Assembly: GCA_021234155.1 (NCBI GenBank)
Contig: JAJEKV010000063.1
Span: forward strand, 8,020,095-8,084,094
Reading direction: 5' to 3'
Origin: Isoetes taiwanensis
Taxonomy: Eukaryota > Streptophyta > Lycopodiopsida > Isoetales > Isoetaceae
DNA length: 64,000 nucleotides
Shown here: piece after piece, positions 1 through 11,484 of the stretch
Layout of the letters: each line of letters opens with the position of its first letter
Position numbering within the stretch: the stretch's first letter is position 1
Program-made: the position numbers and the translations under genes
Notes under the pieces: generated by a model
The model's input: only the letters and a program-made list of their open reading frames with translations
Database searches by the model: none
Told to the model about the DNA's origin: nothing

Positions 1-689
1 GTAAACCATACTTTGTAAAAGCTAGCATGCCTCTTGCCTCCAAAAATAAAGTTCAATATCAAGATAAAAAGTTTAAATTTAAATTTTAGTGGAATTATTC
101 AATCAACAGTCTAATAAGAATGCCATCAATTTGCTCCTAAACTTAAAACCAAAATTCCTTCAAAGTTTCCCCCAGAAGTCGCATGGATGATAACATTTCA
201 AGAGCTTGCTCCCAACTGCGCGAAGCTAGAGCTTCCTATTTTGTAAGGATTCAAAGACACTAGAATATATAGACAAGAACAGGTCAGCTACATCTAATCC
301 CATTTAGTCTTGTCACCTCAGGGGTCAAGTGCACAATAATCAGGAGCCTCCCATCTCCTGCTCATGAATATAGCATTACTTACCATACCATCTATTGTAA
401 ATATCTCCCTTCTGAGTTTCCTGGTTGGGATAGGAGATCATAGCCACTGAGAACTCATGCTTAAAATTAAAGTAAAACAGCTTATTACTCTATATCCCAT
501 GTAGTTCCATCAACATGGAGATGCCTTCTAATAAAGGCACCAATACTGTGTCTACAAATTAATCCATAAATGCCAGCTAAATAAATTTATGTATTACAGA
601 AAGGCCACAATTGCTTGTCGAAATAAGAATAGCATAAACCATTCCAATGAACTTTATATGAATAAAAAAACTAATTGCTGATCCTTTCC

Positions 690-1098
690 AGCTAAGCCAG
701 ATGCCTTACGTGCTCCGTTCTGGTTTGCTTTTGAATATTTTCCTCCAGAGCTACAAGATTCCAAGTTCATACCAAATGTTGAGACTGGCAGAGATTTAGA
801 GATCGCAAGAGCAAATTGAAGAGGCTCGTGGACAGTACATGGATATTGATCGCTGTGGCATCCACCCACAACCAAAACATTCACCGGCTCTTCGCCAACC
901 ATGAAAATCGGCTAAGAAATCTATCTCCTCTGCATCCCAGCCCTCAGTTCCTGCTTCATTAGCTTTGCTCCTCCCATTGCATCCTACTGTGGGCTAATTT
1001 GGTGATGAGGTTACTACCATACCAGATGCCCAGGAGACAACCTCAAATTCCCTTGAGACACTAGCGGTCTCCTCTGAAATGATCCCATCACAGGGTCA
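690..1098 (+). pseudogene. LINE ORF1 remnant (C-terminal part)
   Basis: Plus-strand reading gives residues such as LSQMPYVLRSGLLLN and QIEEARGQYMDID, which also appear in the ORF1 parts of the minus-strand copies at 44732-45307, 48160-48886 and 52142-52489. Here the 5' half is missing and there are in-frame stops, for example after MLRLAEI. In the longer copies the upstream part contains SIKLVAKDQRCFLLMFESPE, which looks like an RRM-like gag core, but that assignment is inference. It lies directly upstream of the endonuclease start at 1099. Not functional. Confidence 0.55.
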
Positions 1099-1722
1099 AT
1101 GCGCTTAGTTTCATGGAATGTTCAGGGGGTAGCCTCCTCCCCCCTCAAGCGTAGTCATATTTCCTTCTACTTATCTAGATTGGATGCTCAGTTTGTATGT
1201 CTTTAAGAGCACAAGTGCCGCAAGAAAGACGTATCAAAGCTTGCATATATGATTGGTCGAAGGTTCAACAATGTCATTATCACAACAGCTGATCCTGCTA
1301 GTGCAGGGGTGGTAATAGCATGGATTCCTTTCTTTCCAGTCATCCTCACCCAGACTGATCATTTTAGTCATTGGGCCCTAATTGTGTGGCATGAACAGGG
1401 GGTTAAGTATGGTCTAATTAATGTTTACGTCCACAACATGCCCCATCAGAAAGCTTCACTGTGGGCCTCTATGCGAGAAAAGGTGCTCAGCTTGGCCTGC
1501 GACATTTCGCTGCTTGTTGTTGGAGATCTTAATATGGTGGAAATGGAGTCCGATCGGTTGGGCGCTACTTCTACAGTGGTGTCTGGTTTTGAACGCCAGC
1601 AGTGGCTTCGTCTACTCCATGATTGCAACCTCTCGGAGATTGATGGTGAAGGTGCTTTTACTTGGTGCAATGGTCAGGTTGGTGGGGGCCGCGCAAGCTC
1701 TCGATTGGATAGAGCTTATTGA
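1099..1722 (+). pseudogene. LINE endonuclease (EEP family), nonsense-broken
   Basis: An apurinic-type endonuclease/exonuclease/phosphatase domain of an L1-like plant LINE. It starts with MRLVSWNVQGVA (the family's N-terminal WNVRG motif), is interrupted by a TAA at 1204-1206 where the other copies have CAA (ICLQEHKC), and resumes as an open frame from 1249. Visible family motifs are VVGDLNM (the GDFN position, with Asp and Asn kept), FTWCNG, and SRLDRAY near the end (the SRLDRxL signature). In an active element this domain nicks target DNA to prime reverse transcription. The RT domain that should follow is absent, and the downstream frame (1738-1986) contains only linker remnants. Confidence 0.85.
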
Positions 1723-2270
1723 AATGCAGATTTAGCTATGGCACTTTCAGGTCTCTTCCAGTTCTGTCTTAGAGACAACTCAGTTCAGAGCACCATCTGC
1801 AATTCCTTTCAGACGAGCCTTTGCAGCAGCAATAGCCTGGACGGACATGTTTTTCGCTTGAATGTAAAGTTCTTGAAGGATGCTGACTTTCAGGAAGGCT
1901 GCAAGAACATTTGGACAAATACATTCAGCCGACGTCGAGACATGGTTGACATGGATTTGTTTTGTGCTGGTACATCTTTTGCCTGAAGTTTGTTGGTTGG
2001 CCTATATACTTCTTAGTTGGTGTGCACGCGAGTATATTGTGTTATGTTTATGTTCCTTTTAATTTGTACCTACTTGAAAGTTTAGAATTTTAGTTCCAAC
2101 TGTTTATCAAATAATATCATTCCCAATTATGACACGTGAATAGAAACAATATGCTTGAATGGAACATTGATGAAAACATGAACGTTCAAGAGTTGTTGTA
2201 GATCATTCAAAGAATTTCATTGTAAACATAGTGGTGGTGTCATATTTTCAGTTTGATCACCAGAAACCTC

Positions 2271-3889
2271 ACCAATTACCTGATTCTGCATTTTATCAAC
2301 TTAACCCAAGCAGTGGTACTTCCAATATCATGAGGAGAATCATACAAGCATGGAATAAAGTATCTGTATGCTTCAGAGCCCTTCCAATAGAGAGTGTCTC
2401 TCAGGATTTTAATTTCTTTTGGCACCAAAACCTTACAGATGAGGAGGAGGGATGCCTAGCACTGAAACATCCTAAAAAGTATAAAGAATGGATAAGTAAA
2501 GGATTGTGCACAGTGAGCAGCATGATTAGAGGGGAGAATTGGAAAACATGGCAGGAAATTTCTGATATTGTACAAGACACCAACTGTAACAGGAATATCT
2601 ACAACACACTCACCCGACATCCAAGAGGACAGGAAGTTGAAACAGACCAACAGAATTGGGTCCTTGAAGGAAAGGGATACAAAATGTCCAAAATATATTC
2701 AATATTATTGAGTTCTCAGGGCACAAAAGTAGCAGAGCAATGGGATTGTCGATAATGAAGCTATTCGAAAGTCAATGAAAGGGCTGGAAATTACAATGTG
2801 CTAAAAAATCACCCTTTTTAGATGGCTATTTACGAGCGAAGCCTTAAATGCAATGCCTATAGAGCTAAATATAATGATCGGATCTCGGATAGGTGCCCTT
2901 TAGGATGTGGCGACCGAAACATCAAGTCATATCTTCATCGTCCCCCGGCTTTTCCCTTTCGGAATTGGATTAGACCCCATATAGGAGTCATTCCTATTAA
3001 TGAGTCGACCTCTTTGGCTTCATTGCAAGCGACTCCCCATTCTTGGACACACTAAGATCTCTTTGTCTTTGGGTGATTTGGAAACTGAGAATAATGTAGC
3101 TATCAATCACTCCATTGATTTGAATTTCCTCAAATCAACTCTACAATTAGAACTTGCAGATGCTGCCATGGCTCACAGATTAAGTAAAGGTTCCAATTAT
3201 GACAGAAATTGGGACACATTGGGCTCTTTCCAAGGGTTCTATTCTTACTTTACTTCTTACTTTAACAATTTGTCTGATGATGGAAACAGATTATCTGGTC
3301 AGGAAGCATCATGAAGGAGGGCATGTAAGAGAGGTCCCGGAAGGTACAATGCCGATGTCTCATCAGGAGGTTCTGGAAGCTCTTCTCTGGGTCAAAACAG
3401 AGACAATTATGATCCGGACACTTAAGAGGATTCTGCAGGATGCTGATATATGGCAGTTCAAACAAGAACTGAAACCTTTCTTTGAAGAAAAACTTGGCAT
3501 AGTTGAGGGAGCGCGCGAGTCGTGGATCCTTTATATTCTGGACGGGGCAGCATATGGAGCAATTGAGCTGGACGATCTGCTCTTTAAGCATACAGATCAC
3601 GCTTTTGCTATAATTACTCTGGATGGAGTAAGGGAAGACCAAGGACACACTTTGCTATCAACGAACTTCTTATTTTCTTGTTCTCATGATCGGCATCTAG
3701 ATTATGGTCCTTTTTATGGTTTTAAAACTTTAAACAGTGTTTGTTTCTGTTAAATTTTCCTCCTTTGGAGTGACTGGCCATTTTTGATATTATGGCTACT
3801 ATAACAGAGCTTTGCTCTGTCCTTTTGTATTATCATGTATTACATGTAATATAATACTACTGCCGTTTCTACAAAAAAAAAAAAAAAAA
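2271..3889 (+). mobile_element. 5'-truncated LINE insertion with poly-A tail
   Basis: The sequence of unit copy P1 runs to about 2270 (AGAAACCT) and continues only after an A17 tract ending at about 3889. The uninterrupted site is seen at 47290-47340 and 50470-50520, so this 1.6-kb block is an insertion. It carries the C-terminal part of an LINE polyprotein and ends in poly-A, as expected for target-primed reverse transcription. A matching target-site duplication could not be found on the two sides, so a few bases were probably lost or diverged at the junction. The TATTAC-rich 3' UTR precedes the A tract. Confidence 0.75.
2285..3320 (+). pseudogene. LINE RT C-terminal region with degenerate zf-RVT
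   Basis: An open frame (to 2755) is followed by frameshifted continuations. Around 2822-2990 two frames give RWLFTSEALNAMPIE and DRCPLGCGDRNIKSYLH, which match the C-terminal zinc-binding module (zf-RVT: C-x-x-x-C, then H and a last Cys) found after the RT domain of plant L1-like LINEs. The final cysteine is replaced by proline (HRPPAF), and the region needs frame changes near 2755, 2830 and 3000. The RT catalytic core is absent because of 5' truncation. The frame at 3199-3753 lies downstream and I do not recognise it; it may be 3'-UTR or captured sequence. Confidence 0.6.
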
Positions 3890-3909
3890 TGGAGGTCTTT
3901 TTTTTTTTT

Positions 3910-4153
<244 letters not shown>

Positions 4154-4156
4154 TTC

Positions 4157-5167
4157 CTTTAAGGTAACAAAATAAACTTTATTGATTGGAAAAATTTTAC
4201 AAAGCTATATTAGATCCATCTATGGATCGGGCGATATCGATAGCGATTACACGACAAAATTATGTAGTACTTGGTTGGGCCGATTCAACCTCTTCAAAAG
4301 AGCTAATACTATGGGGGCTATAGCACTACCTCTTTCGAACTAGTAAGTACTATGGAAAAGGGTTCGCCCTTTCTTGTAAACCATACTTTCTAAAAGCTAG
4401 CATGCCTCACGCCACTAAAAAACAAAGGTCAGCGTCAAGATAAAAAGTTTGAAAATTAAACTTTAGTGGAATTCTTCAATCAACCTTGATTGAGTCTAAT
4501 AAGAATGCCATCCATTTACTCCTAAACTTAATCCCAAAATTCCCTTGAAGTTTTCCCCCAGAAGTAGCCTGGATTATAACATTTCAAGAACTTGCTCCCA
4601 ATTGCGCGAGGCTAGAGCTTCCTATTTTGAAAGGATTCAAAGACACCAGAATACATAGACAAAGAACAGGTCAGCTACATCTAATCCCATTTAGTCTTGT
4701 CACCTCGGGGGTCAAGTGCCAGGAGCCTCCCATCTTCTGCTCATGAATGTAGCATTACTTACCATACCATCTATTGTAAATATCTCCCGTCGAGTTTCTC
4801 CTGGTTGGGATAGGAGATCACAGCCACTGAAAACTCATGCTTCAAAATTATTCCTTACATAGCATAGCATAAATTGTAGATAATATAAAGTCAACATTTC
4901 GAAATAAAACAACTTATTTCTCTATATCCCATGCAGCTCCATCAACATGGAGATGCCTTCTAATGAAGGCACCAATATTGTGTCTACAAATTAATCCATA
5001 AATGCTAGCTAAATAAATTTATGTATTACTGAAAGGCCACAATTGCTTGTCGAAATACGAATAGCATAAACCATTCCAATAAGCTTTATATGAATAAAAA
5101 AAAAACTAATTGCTAGGCCTCAGATGAATAAATAACAAAAGACTACACTAATAGCCGTGCATAACTA
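4157..5167 (+). mobile_element. LINE-derived unit, copy P2 (5' segment only)
   Basis: Begins with CCTTTAAGGTAACAAAATAA and matches the non-coding 5' segment of copy P1 (CATACTTT..AAGCTAGCATGCCTC at 4381 and at 8). The same segment is present, inverted, at 45770-47268 and 49500-50437. No ORF1 or endonuclease follows; instead a TRIM array starts at 5170. On the opposite strand the end of this segment reads AATAAAGTTTATTTTG followed by AAT repeats, which resembles a polyadenylation signal and tail, so the direction of the ancestral transcript is open. Confidence 0.7.
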
Positions 5168-5169
5168 TT

Positions 5170-5820
5170 TGTAATGTTCCTTAACTACCCCAGCCTAAAC
5201 CAATTGGCCGAAACATCCGGATATTTATGGGAAATAATCCATACACTTATGGGTTCGTTACAATCTCTCCCACTAGAATTGTGCTCATCCTCAAGCATCA
5301 CAAGACCATAGACCACACCATCCATGGTGTTCAAGACCAAGCCAAGGCCATATCGTCAAATGGTATCCAAGCTATACAATGCCCCCATGGAGACTCGAAC
5401 TCGAGCCGGGCGCGATACCAAATGTAATCTTCCCCAACCACCCGGGCATAAATCAATTGGCCTAAACATTCAGATATTTATGGGAAATCCATCCCACCCT
5501 CTTATAGTGGTATCAAGAAATGCCACACCAAGATCTACCATATGGGTCTATTACAATCTCTCCCATTAGAACTATGCTCGTCCTCAAGCATCATAAGACC
5601 ATATACCACATCATCCCATGATTTCCAAGACAATGCCAAGACCATAACGTCTAATGATATCCAAGTTATACATGCCCCCATAGAGACTCGAACTCGAGCC
5701 CTGCTCTGATATAAAATGTAATGTTCCTTAGCTACCCCCACCTAACCAACTGGCCAAAACACCCAAATATTTATGGAAAATCCATCCCAGCCTCTTACGG
5801 TGGTATCGGGAAATGGCACC
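5170..5820 (-). mobile_element. TRIM array, LTR-internal-LTR-internal-partial LTR
   Basis: A miniature LTR retrotransposon without coding capacity, read on the minus strand. LTRs beginning TG and ending CA lie at 5170-5262 (internally deleted), 5423-5555 and 5717-5820 (truncated). Between them are two internal domains of about 160 bases. On the minus strand each LTR is followed by a primer-binding site resembling TGGTATCAGAGC, the tRNA-iMet complement used by many plant LTR elements, then CTCGAGTTCGAGTC. Each internal domain ends in the purine tract GTGGGAGAGAT next to the following LTR. Sharing of LTRs between two internal domains indicates recombination between tandem copies. Confidence 0.8.
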
Positions 5821-7866
5821 TGTTGCGTAACGTGCCTTTTAAATATAGCGAGAGATATAAAGGAGTTGTACTCGTATAAAAGTACGAGACTAATTTAAGC
5901 GATTGAGGTATGAAACTATAGAGAAACAAGGTACATTATTTAAAATAATACTACCTTGGTGGTTTAAGCTGGTTTGGACTAGACATGGCCTAAGGACAAG
6001 TAACCGATTAAGTAACATGGTGGGTAATGTAACACCATGGAATTCGTCGGTGGTAATTATACGTCTACTTCTAGGAAGATATAGTGACAAGCACAAACGG
6101 TTTACATATAGATATGGTGATGCAAAGGTGGTGTGGGGCAACTGTAGTACGACATATGCATAGCAGACAATAAACATCCAATTAAAACATAAGTAATCGT
6201 ATAGAAGTGCTGAAGGTTTAGAATAATGAGTGGGAATGCATCTGCAATTTGGATCCATACTCAGGGAAAATGGCTGTCATGGTATCTGTGATCCCATTGA
6301 ATCATTGGAATTTAAGCGACATAGGAAAATATACCTACTAATTACGAGAATTCAGTTGCCATTTGGAGTATATATTGCTATATTGGTGGTGCTTATAGCC
6401 AGCCATTCATAAAGAGGTATACGATTCAACTTATGATGATAGTAAATATATCACCATATAGTTGAGGGAGAATTGGCCAATGATTATGTGTCATACGATA
6501 TGTTACAGAGGCAACACGCCAAGGTAGGAATAATTGTCTAACTGAATGTATGCCCTGCGATTGTTGCCGTCATGCCTTTTAATGTTCTGTTTCATATTCA
6601 TCTCATCGTGAGATGTGTATATCGTATTCGAACATTTCCACAAATGCGTATGTGCATTCCACATGACATGAATTATCTCGGACTTATAAATTGCACATTA
6701 CGAGTCATTTCAAACTTGATCGGTTTGAAGATGAAAACTACGTGTGACTTATAATCTTATATTACCTCTGTAAGGAGGGAATACTTTACCTTCTAGCATG
6801 TCACGTGTACCTGAGAGCAACCAGAAGCCCCCTGGAATAGCCTTGATACTACGGACAACATCATTATTACGGAGGGAAGAATGTGACGTTCGACGTATTT
6901 ATACACTACAAAGGCGAGGCATCTTGGTGGCCAAGATTAGTTAAGTGCTAAATGATTTTTAATAGATTAGGTTTTAATATATTGTAGATTTGATAATTGT
7001 GAAAGGAGACAATTGCTTTTGTATATTGGTATATTTGTGGATAATATTAGGAGCTAATGCTAGCTCATGAATTATATTTGTTTCTAGTAGTCCACAATTT
7101 TTATTTCTATTTTTATGTTGCGATAGTTAAGTTTGTAGTGTGGTTTAATGGGCTTATATTACTGTTGTGCTTATTGATTTAACCAGATAGTTAGAAAAGA
7201 ATAAACATCAAAGATGAACTTTAAAGTTCAGATTATTGCATAATGTCCAATGTATTTTCATCTTCGCGTATACTATCCCCATGTTAATCAAGAGCACTGT
7301 GGGGCATTGCTTTTATTAATAACAAAGTCATGTTGGGAGAATATTATGTTAAAGATGAAGAAAAAGGTTTGGTATTGTTCAGAATTAAGGCATAGCTCTG
7401 AATTTTAAATATAAACCTGAAAAAGAGCGTTTGTGGGTAATTAGAAAGCATTAGCACAAAAAATTGATTTGCTGCGTGTTGAATTATGCTAGTATTCAGA
7501 AAGTATTTATCTAAAATTGATTTCAAAACGATACTTACTCTGTGCTATTATAAAGAGCTTTTGTAGATTGAAAATGGAAGATAGTGTAGCGTCTGTATAT
7601 TGCAAATGGAAAACAGTATATGTACAATGAAAGTGATTCGAGAATTTAGGATTGAAGAGAGTGTATTTGACGTAATACCTACATACATTCGATGGTCCAA
7701 TCTATTGGAGCGATTTGGCGAATAATCACCTTTTTTTATTTCTTGTCGTAATTGAAGTCAACTTGGAGGGGCGCTAATGTGAAATAGAATGCAGGTATCC
7801 ATGTTGCCCTTTTCAATTGTGTGCGGTATATTTTCTTTGCGAGGATTCACGGAAATAGAAGTACTT
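5821..7866. other. AT-rich stretch without recognised gene
   Basis: No domain, splice pattern or long frame was recognised. The longest open frames (122 and 86 codons near 5890-6260) overlap on opposite strands and look random. At about 6871 the sequence GGAGGGAAGAATGTGACG resembles a polypurine tract followed by an LTR start (TG), as in Ty3/gypsy elements, but no matching second LTR was found. The last few hundred bases probably belong to the Helitron that the MULE at 7876 interrupts. Confidence 0.4.
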
Positions 7867-7875
7867 GATATATTA

Positions 7876-8200
7876 GGGAAAAACTACAGATTACCCTTAT
7901 GTTTTGACATATTTTCCAAAATACCCTAACTTTTCAAATATTAATGGAATGCGGTCAATGTACAATGTATAATGTAGTTTTGATAAGCTGTTGAAATACC
8001 CTTATGTTTTGACATAATTCATCAAATGCCCTTATGTTTCCTTCAAATTCACAAAATACCCTTGATACCTCTAACGTGTGTTTTATTTCAAATTTCAAAA
8101 GTTTCAAGAATCACAAAACACCCTTAAGTTTTGCAAAAATGTTTGGAATGCCCTTGAGTCCAAACGTTTGTTTTTGAATGCTCCATACATCATTAAAATT
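7876..8200 (+). repeat. MULE left terminal inverted repeat and subterminal repeats
   Basis: Terminal sequence shared in inverted orientation with 11300-11484. It contains several diverged copies of AAATACCCTTATGTTTTGA (7889, 7995, 8027, 8055 and 8118 regions), a subterminal repeat pattern of the kind bound by transposases. The right end shows fewer and weaker copies. Confidence 0.75.
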
Positions 8201-8289
8201 CAACAAGAGAATTTCAAATGCCAAAGTAGGCCAAGATTAACTTAAATCTCAAAAATATTGTCTTGAAGCACAATAAACACAATGGGACG

Positions 8290-9055
8290 CATTGCTAACT
8301 AGATGGGTGCCCTGCATGTCAGGTGAGTTGTGGTCCCTACCCTTACATCATGAGGCATGGGTGCGACACCTCACGGGGCAAGGGTGTGCCACGCCTCTCG
8401 GGGAGTTGCAAGTGTCGGCTTGGCTCTGTTTTGGGGGCGGTAGTGCGACCGAATCGTGTGCGCCCGCGATTCTCTAGCCGCCAGTGGAACCTCTAGACCC
8501 GGGAAGGGGAGATGCAACCCTTCCCGCCTCGGCCGGACGGGGAGATGCAGCACTGGAGTAGAGTCACGATGGGTGATGCCATGGGATTTGCATATCCGAA
8601 GGCTAGAGTCATGCGAGCCCGATCTAGCTCATTCGCAAAATATACGGGAGGGCGGATGGAGTGGTCAACCCTAGCCATTGTCTATAGCCAGCCCCGCCAT
8701 TGTTATGACTCGGTCTGCTCTATCTTGAGGCCTAGCCAGTCAGTCATCTTCCTTATGAGTCGGAGCCATGTGTAGGAGCTCTCATGTTTTATGGCCTATG
8801 GTTATCTTCTCTGTGGTTATAGATATGTGGATGGACTACCCTTCGAGGTAGTATGATGTGTTGTATTGCTAGTTACGGCGTTGTTTATGCTTCATTTGTG
8901 ATAGGAGCCCATAGGGGAAGGAGACGCATAAAGACACCGCCGTGTCCCCTTCGCACTAAAGTCACCAGTGCAGGGATAGACGGAGGGCCCGTGCAGTTGA
9001 AGGATCGGATGGGGGATTTCCTGTGGAGTGTACGGCCGGGCGCCGTATATTTAGC
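8290..9055 (+). mobile_element. Diverged LTR-like repeat inside the MULE
   Basis: Resembles, at low identity but in the same order, the longer repeat at 22080-22990 and 33050-33910. Shared blocks include GAGGTGGATGGAGTGG versus GGCGGATGGAGTGG (8652), CACCGCCGTGTCC versus CACCTCCATGTCC (8935), and GACGGAGGGCC (8979). The rich GC content, lack of frames and block order suggest a Ty3/gypsy-type LTR, but no primer site or internal region is visible. It replaces the expected end of the transposase gene, so the transposase C-terminus reads into it. Confidence 0.45.
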
Positions 9056-10481
9056 AGGGAGCGTCACAGGAGGCAACATTGTACCTAGAACATTAGGAAC
9101 AATAACGGGGTGCATGATCTCCCTATAGGTTTCAGAGTAGGAAGTGAGAAAAAATGCTTGATGAGCATAGCTCTCAACACGCTCATTTCCATATAGTATT
9201 GCACATGCTGCATGTGCACAAGGAATACCCTCCTGCTGCCATTCGCTGCAAGAGCAGTTCTCATTTCCAAATTCACAATCCTAGATTTTGAAGACAAAAT
9301 CTCATACTCAACCCGATCTTTGCAATAATCGGGTAAAGGCGTACGATCACATGCTCTCTTCACATCACCTTTCCGGCGTGGAGTCAATGCCAACTGTGCA
9401 TATTGGCCTGCCTCTGTTCTGTAGGAATCTGCTTGTTGCCGACGTTCATGGAACCATGTCATTAACTTATGCCGAATTAACTCCAACATAGCTAACACAG
9501 GGAACTCTCTAGGTTCACGCAACCAAGAATTCAAAGATTCTGCAATATTAGAAGTTAGATGACCATACCTCTGTCCCTTGAATTTTGAGTTCGCCCAATG
9601 TATAGGATCAGCTGTAGCAAGTATCCAACTGGTAGCTTGGGCATTAGCAACACGCATTTCAGAGATCACTTCATCATATTTCTCTACAGTATTGGCACGT
9701 GCTGCATTCCATAACAAATGCACAAGGGTTGTACTCTTGAAGACCATCCTAAAATTGTCAGCTAAATGGCGCATGCAATAAGCATGAGGTACTTGTGCCC
9801 CAAAAATAATCTCAACACCTTCCACCAAACCTTTTTGTCTATCTGAAATGAAAGTGACTTGTTGTGCATGCTGCATACAATTCTTCAAATTTTGAAGGAA
9901 CCATACCCAATTATCATCATTTTCGGCACTTACTACGGCAAAAGCAATTGGAAACAATCCATCATTCCCATCTATTGCTGTAGCCGACAATAGTTACCAA
10001 GATATCGTCCCTTTAAATGGGTGCCATCCAAACCTATCACTGGTCTGCAAGAAGAGAATCCCTTCAAACTAGCAGTATAAGCAATAAAAAGTCGAAAGAA
10101 ATGACCCTCAGGAGACTTCTGAACAAATGCTATGCTTCCTGGATTCATCTTCAATATTTCTTCACAATATCCCTCCAATTTCTTATAGGCCTCTACGTGA
10201 TCACCATGGATTTGGGAGTTTGCCGCTTCTTTTGCTTTCCATGCAAGGACATAAAAAATCATTCTTATTCTTATTCTTATTCTGACATCACCAACGAGAT
10301 CTTTTGGCCGCAAACTAGGCTGTTCTCGGAATCTTTTAATAGTGCGATTAGCGAGCCACTCCGTGCTAACTTCTTTGTTGCCAAGACGAGCTGTTCCAGC
10401 ACAGTTGTGCATAGCTTGAAACTTCTTGATTGAGCACTGGGGACCATTTTCTATGATAGAAGCATGAAGGCGTAATTGCAA
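8885..10481 (-). pseudogene. MULE transposase, frameshifted
   Basis: Three minus-strand frames make one MULE-type DDE transposase. 10481-9972 gives the N-terminal part with LHASIIENGPQCSIKKF and the first catalytic Asp in VIGLDGTHLKGRYLG. 9990-9288 continues with AIDGNDGLFPIAFAVV, the second Asp in FISDRQKGL, the HAYCMRHLADNF motif and NIAESLNSWL (candidate Glu). A third frame, from about 9288 down, has the SWIM zinc finger CSCSEWQQEGIPCAHA. One-base shifts near 9985 and 9286 separate them. A short (AATAAG)n expansion at 10258-10282 encodes RIRIRIR where the family has an acidic stretch. The C-terminal frame to 8885 runs into the LTR-like repeat. In an intact element this enzyme cuts and joins the TIRs. 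It cannot be made intact here. Confidence 0.85.
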
Positions 10482-11299
10482 TTCCGCCTTTGCAAGTCAC
10501 TGTGTATCTACAATGGAAAAACACCGTAAACAAGAAAATGAAATTTACTGCTCATAAATCTTGTAGCAATTGCATCTGAGAAGGGAAATAACAAAACTAC
10601 CTTGTCTTATCTGACTTTAACACTTTCAGTTCCACATGGTTAGATATGGCATGTTCTTTCACGGCTAGTTTCAATTCCTTCAATGAAGGCCAAGTAGAGC
10701 CTTGTTGCAGCTCCATAGAAAAGTCTGTGGCAAAAATCCTCTAGTAAGTCTGAGCTTACTGTGGCTGGAGTGGCTTTAGAGCAGGAATCGGATCTTATTC
10801 CAGTATCTCTCCAAGTGAATGTCCTCTATGTATCTCCTCTAGCTGTGTAAAATCTGTGGGAAAATCAGAATCAGTGGCAAAATCCGAGCTTACTCTAGCT
10901 GTGTAAAATCTTTGGGAAAATCAGAATATGTGGCAAAATTCGAGCTTACTGTTGCTGGAGCGGCTTTATAGTAGGAATCGGAATACAACCGTCCTTTCGT
11001 GCTGGAGCAAAATCCGAGCTAGAGTGGCATAGAATTTCTGTGACAAAAGAATCGGATTTGAATCGGATTTCTGTGACAAAAGAATCGGATCGTTCTTTGT
11101 GACAAAAGCGGTTTACGTGACAAAAGCGGATCGTTCTTTGCTTTCTATTTGAAAGAGATCGGTTCTTCTTTGCTCAATAGAACCCTAAAACCAACTCAAA
11201 TTTCTTGCTCTGTAGCACTGAAAAAAGCAACTACCAAAAATGCTGTAGCACCGAAAAAGCCCACGAACATGCTGTAGCATAAGCTTTTTCTAGAAAAAG
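10482..11299. other. MULE 5' non-coding interior with short repeats
   Basis: No frame longer than 60 codons was supported. Diverged direct repeats occur at 10725-11010 (GTGGCAAAATYCGAGCTTACT, each followed by CTGGAG-GGCTTTA and AGGAATCGGA) and a second set at 11040-11120 (GTGACAAAAG with AATCGGAT). They lie upstream of the transposase and could be promoter-proximal repeats. Confidence 0.5.
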
Positions 11300-11484
11300 G
11301 CGAGAGCGGAAACGAATCGCTTCCAAAAGGGCATTTGAAGAAATACGAAAAAACTGGAGGGCATCTTGTGATAAACCAAAAACTACAAGGCCAAATACGT
11401 TGATCAGGGGCATTCCATTAATATTTGAAAAGTCGGGGTATGTGGGAAAATATGTCAAAACATAAGGGGGTCTGTAGTTTTCCC
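11300..11484 (-). repeat. MULE right terminal inverted repeat
   Basis: Inverse of the left end. The outer 90 bases are well conserved. Farther in, the match is recognisable only in short blocks such as GTAGTTTT and ATGCCCT. Confidence 0.75.

Larger units (their letters stand above)
1..2270 (+). mobile_element. LINE-derived unit, copy P1 (RT-less)
   Basis: This is a plus-strand copy of a repeat family that also occurs at 4157-5820 (+), 43497-47268 (-), 47290-50437 (-) and 50468-52497 (-). The order is a non-coding 5' segment (1-680), an ORF1 remnant, an endonuclease domain, a short piece of the endonuclease-RT linker, and a 3' UTR that begins near 1955 with the motif GATTTGTTTTGTGCTGG. No reverse transcriptase is present. 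Compared with the minus-strand copies, the stretch holding the TRIM and the first half of ORF1 is deleted at about 690. The unit's 3' end is split by another LINE at about 2270 and resumes near 3890 with TGGAGGTCTTT. Confidence 0.75.
7876..11484 (-). mobile_element. Mutator-like element (MULE) with TIRs
   Basis: The left end starts GGGAAAAACTACAG at 7876, and the right end, read in reverse from 11484, starts GGGAAAACTACAGA. The first ~90 bases of the two ends align with few changes (shared CTTATGTTTTGACATATTTT and CAAATATTAATGGAATG), and weaker similarity continues inward. Flanks are TTGATATATTA on the left (7865-7875) and TTGATATTA on the right (11485-11493), a 9-bp target duplication if one TA was gained on the left. 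MULEs typically make 8-11 bp duplications. The interior encodes a minus-strand MULE transposase. The element lies at the 3' side of a Helitron, suggesting it inserted into it. Confidence 0.85.

Noticed and set aside
654-902. Minus-strand 82-codon frame with VLVVGGCHSDQ, and the similar plus-strand frame at 44842-45081
   Set aside because: Both are the antisense of the LINE ORF1 C-terminal region. The sense strand matches the other copies' protein.
6871-6900. Possible Ty3/gypsy 3' LTR start at a purine tract
   Set aside because: Only the purine tract plus TG is visible. No second LTR, primer site or pol remnant could be linked to it, so it is mentioned only as a weak lead.
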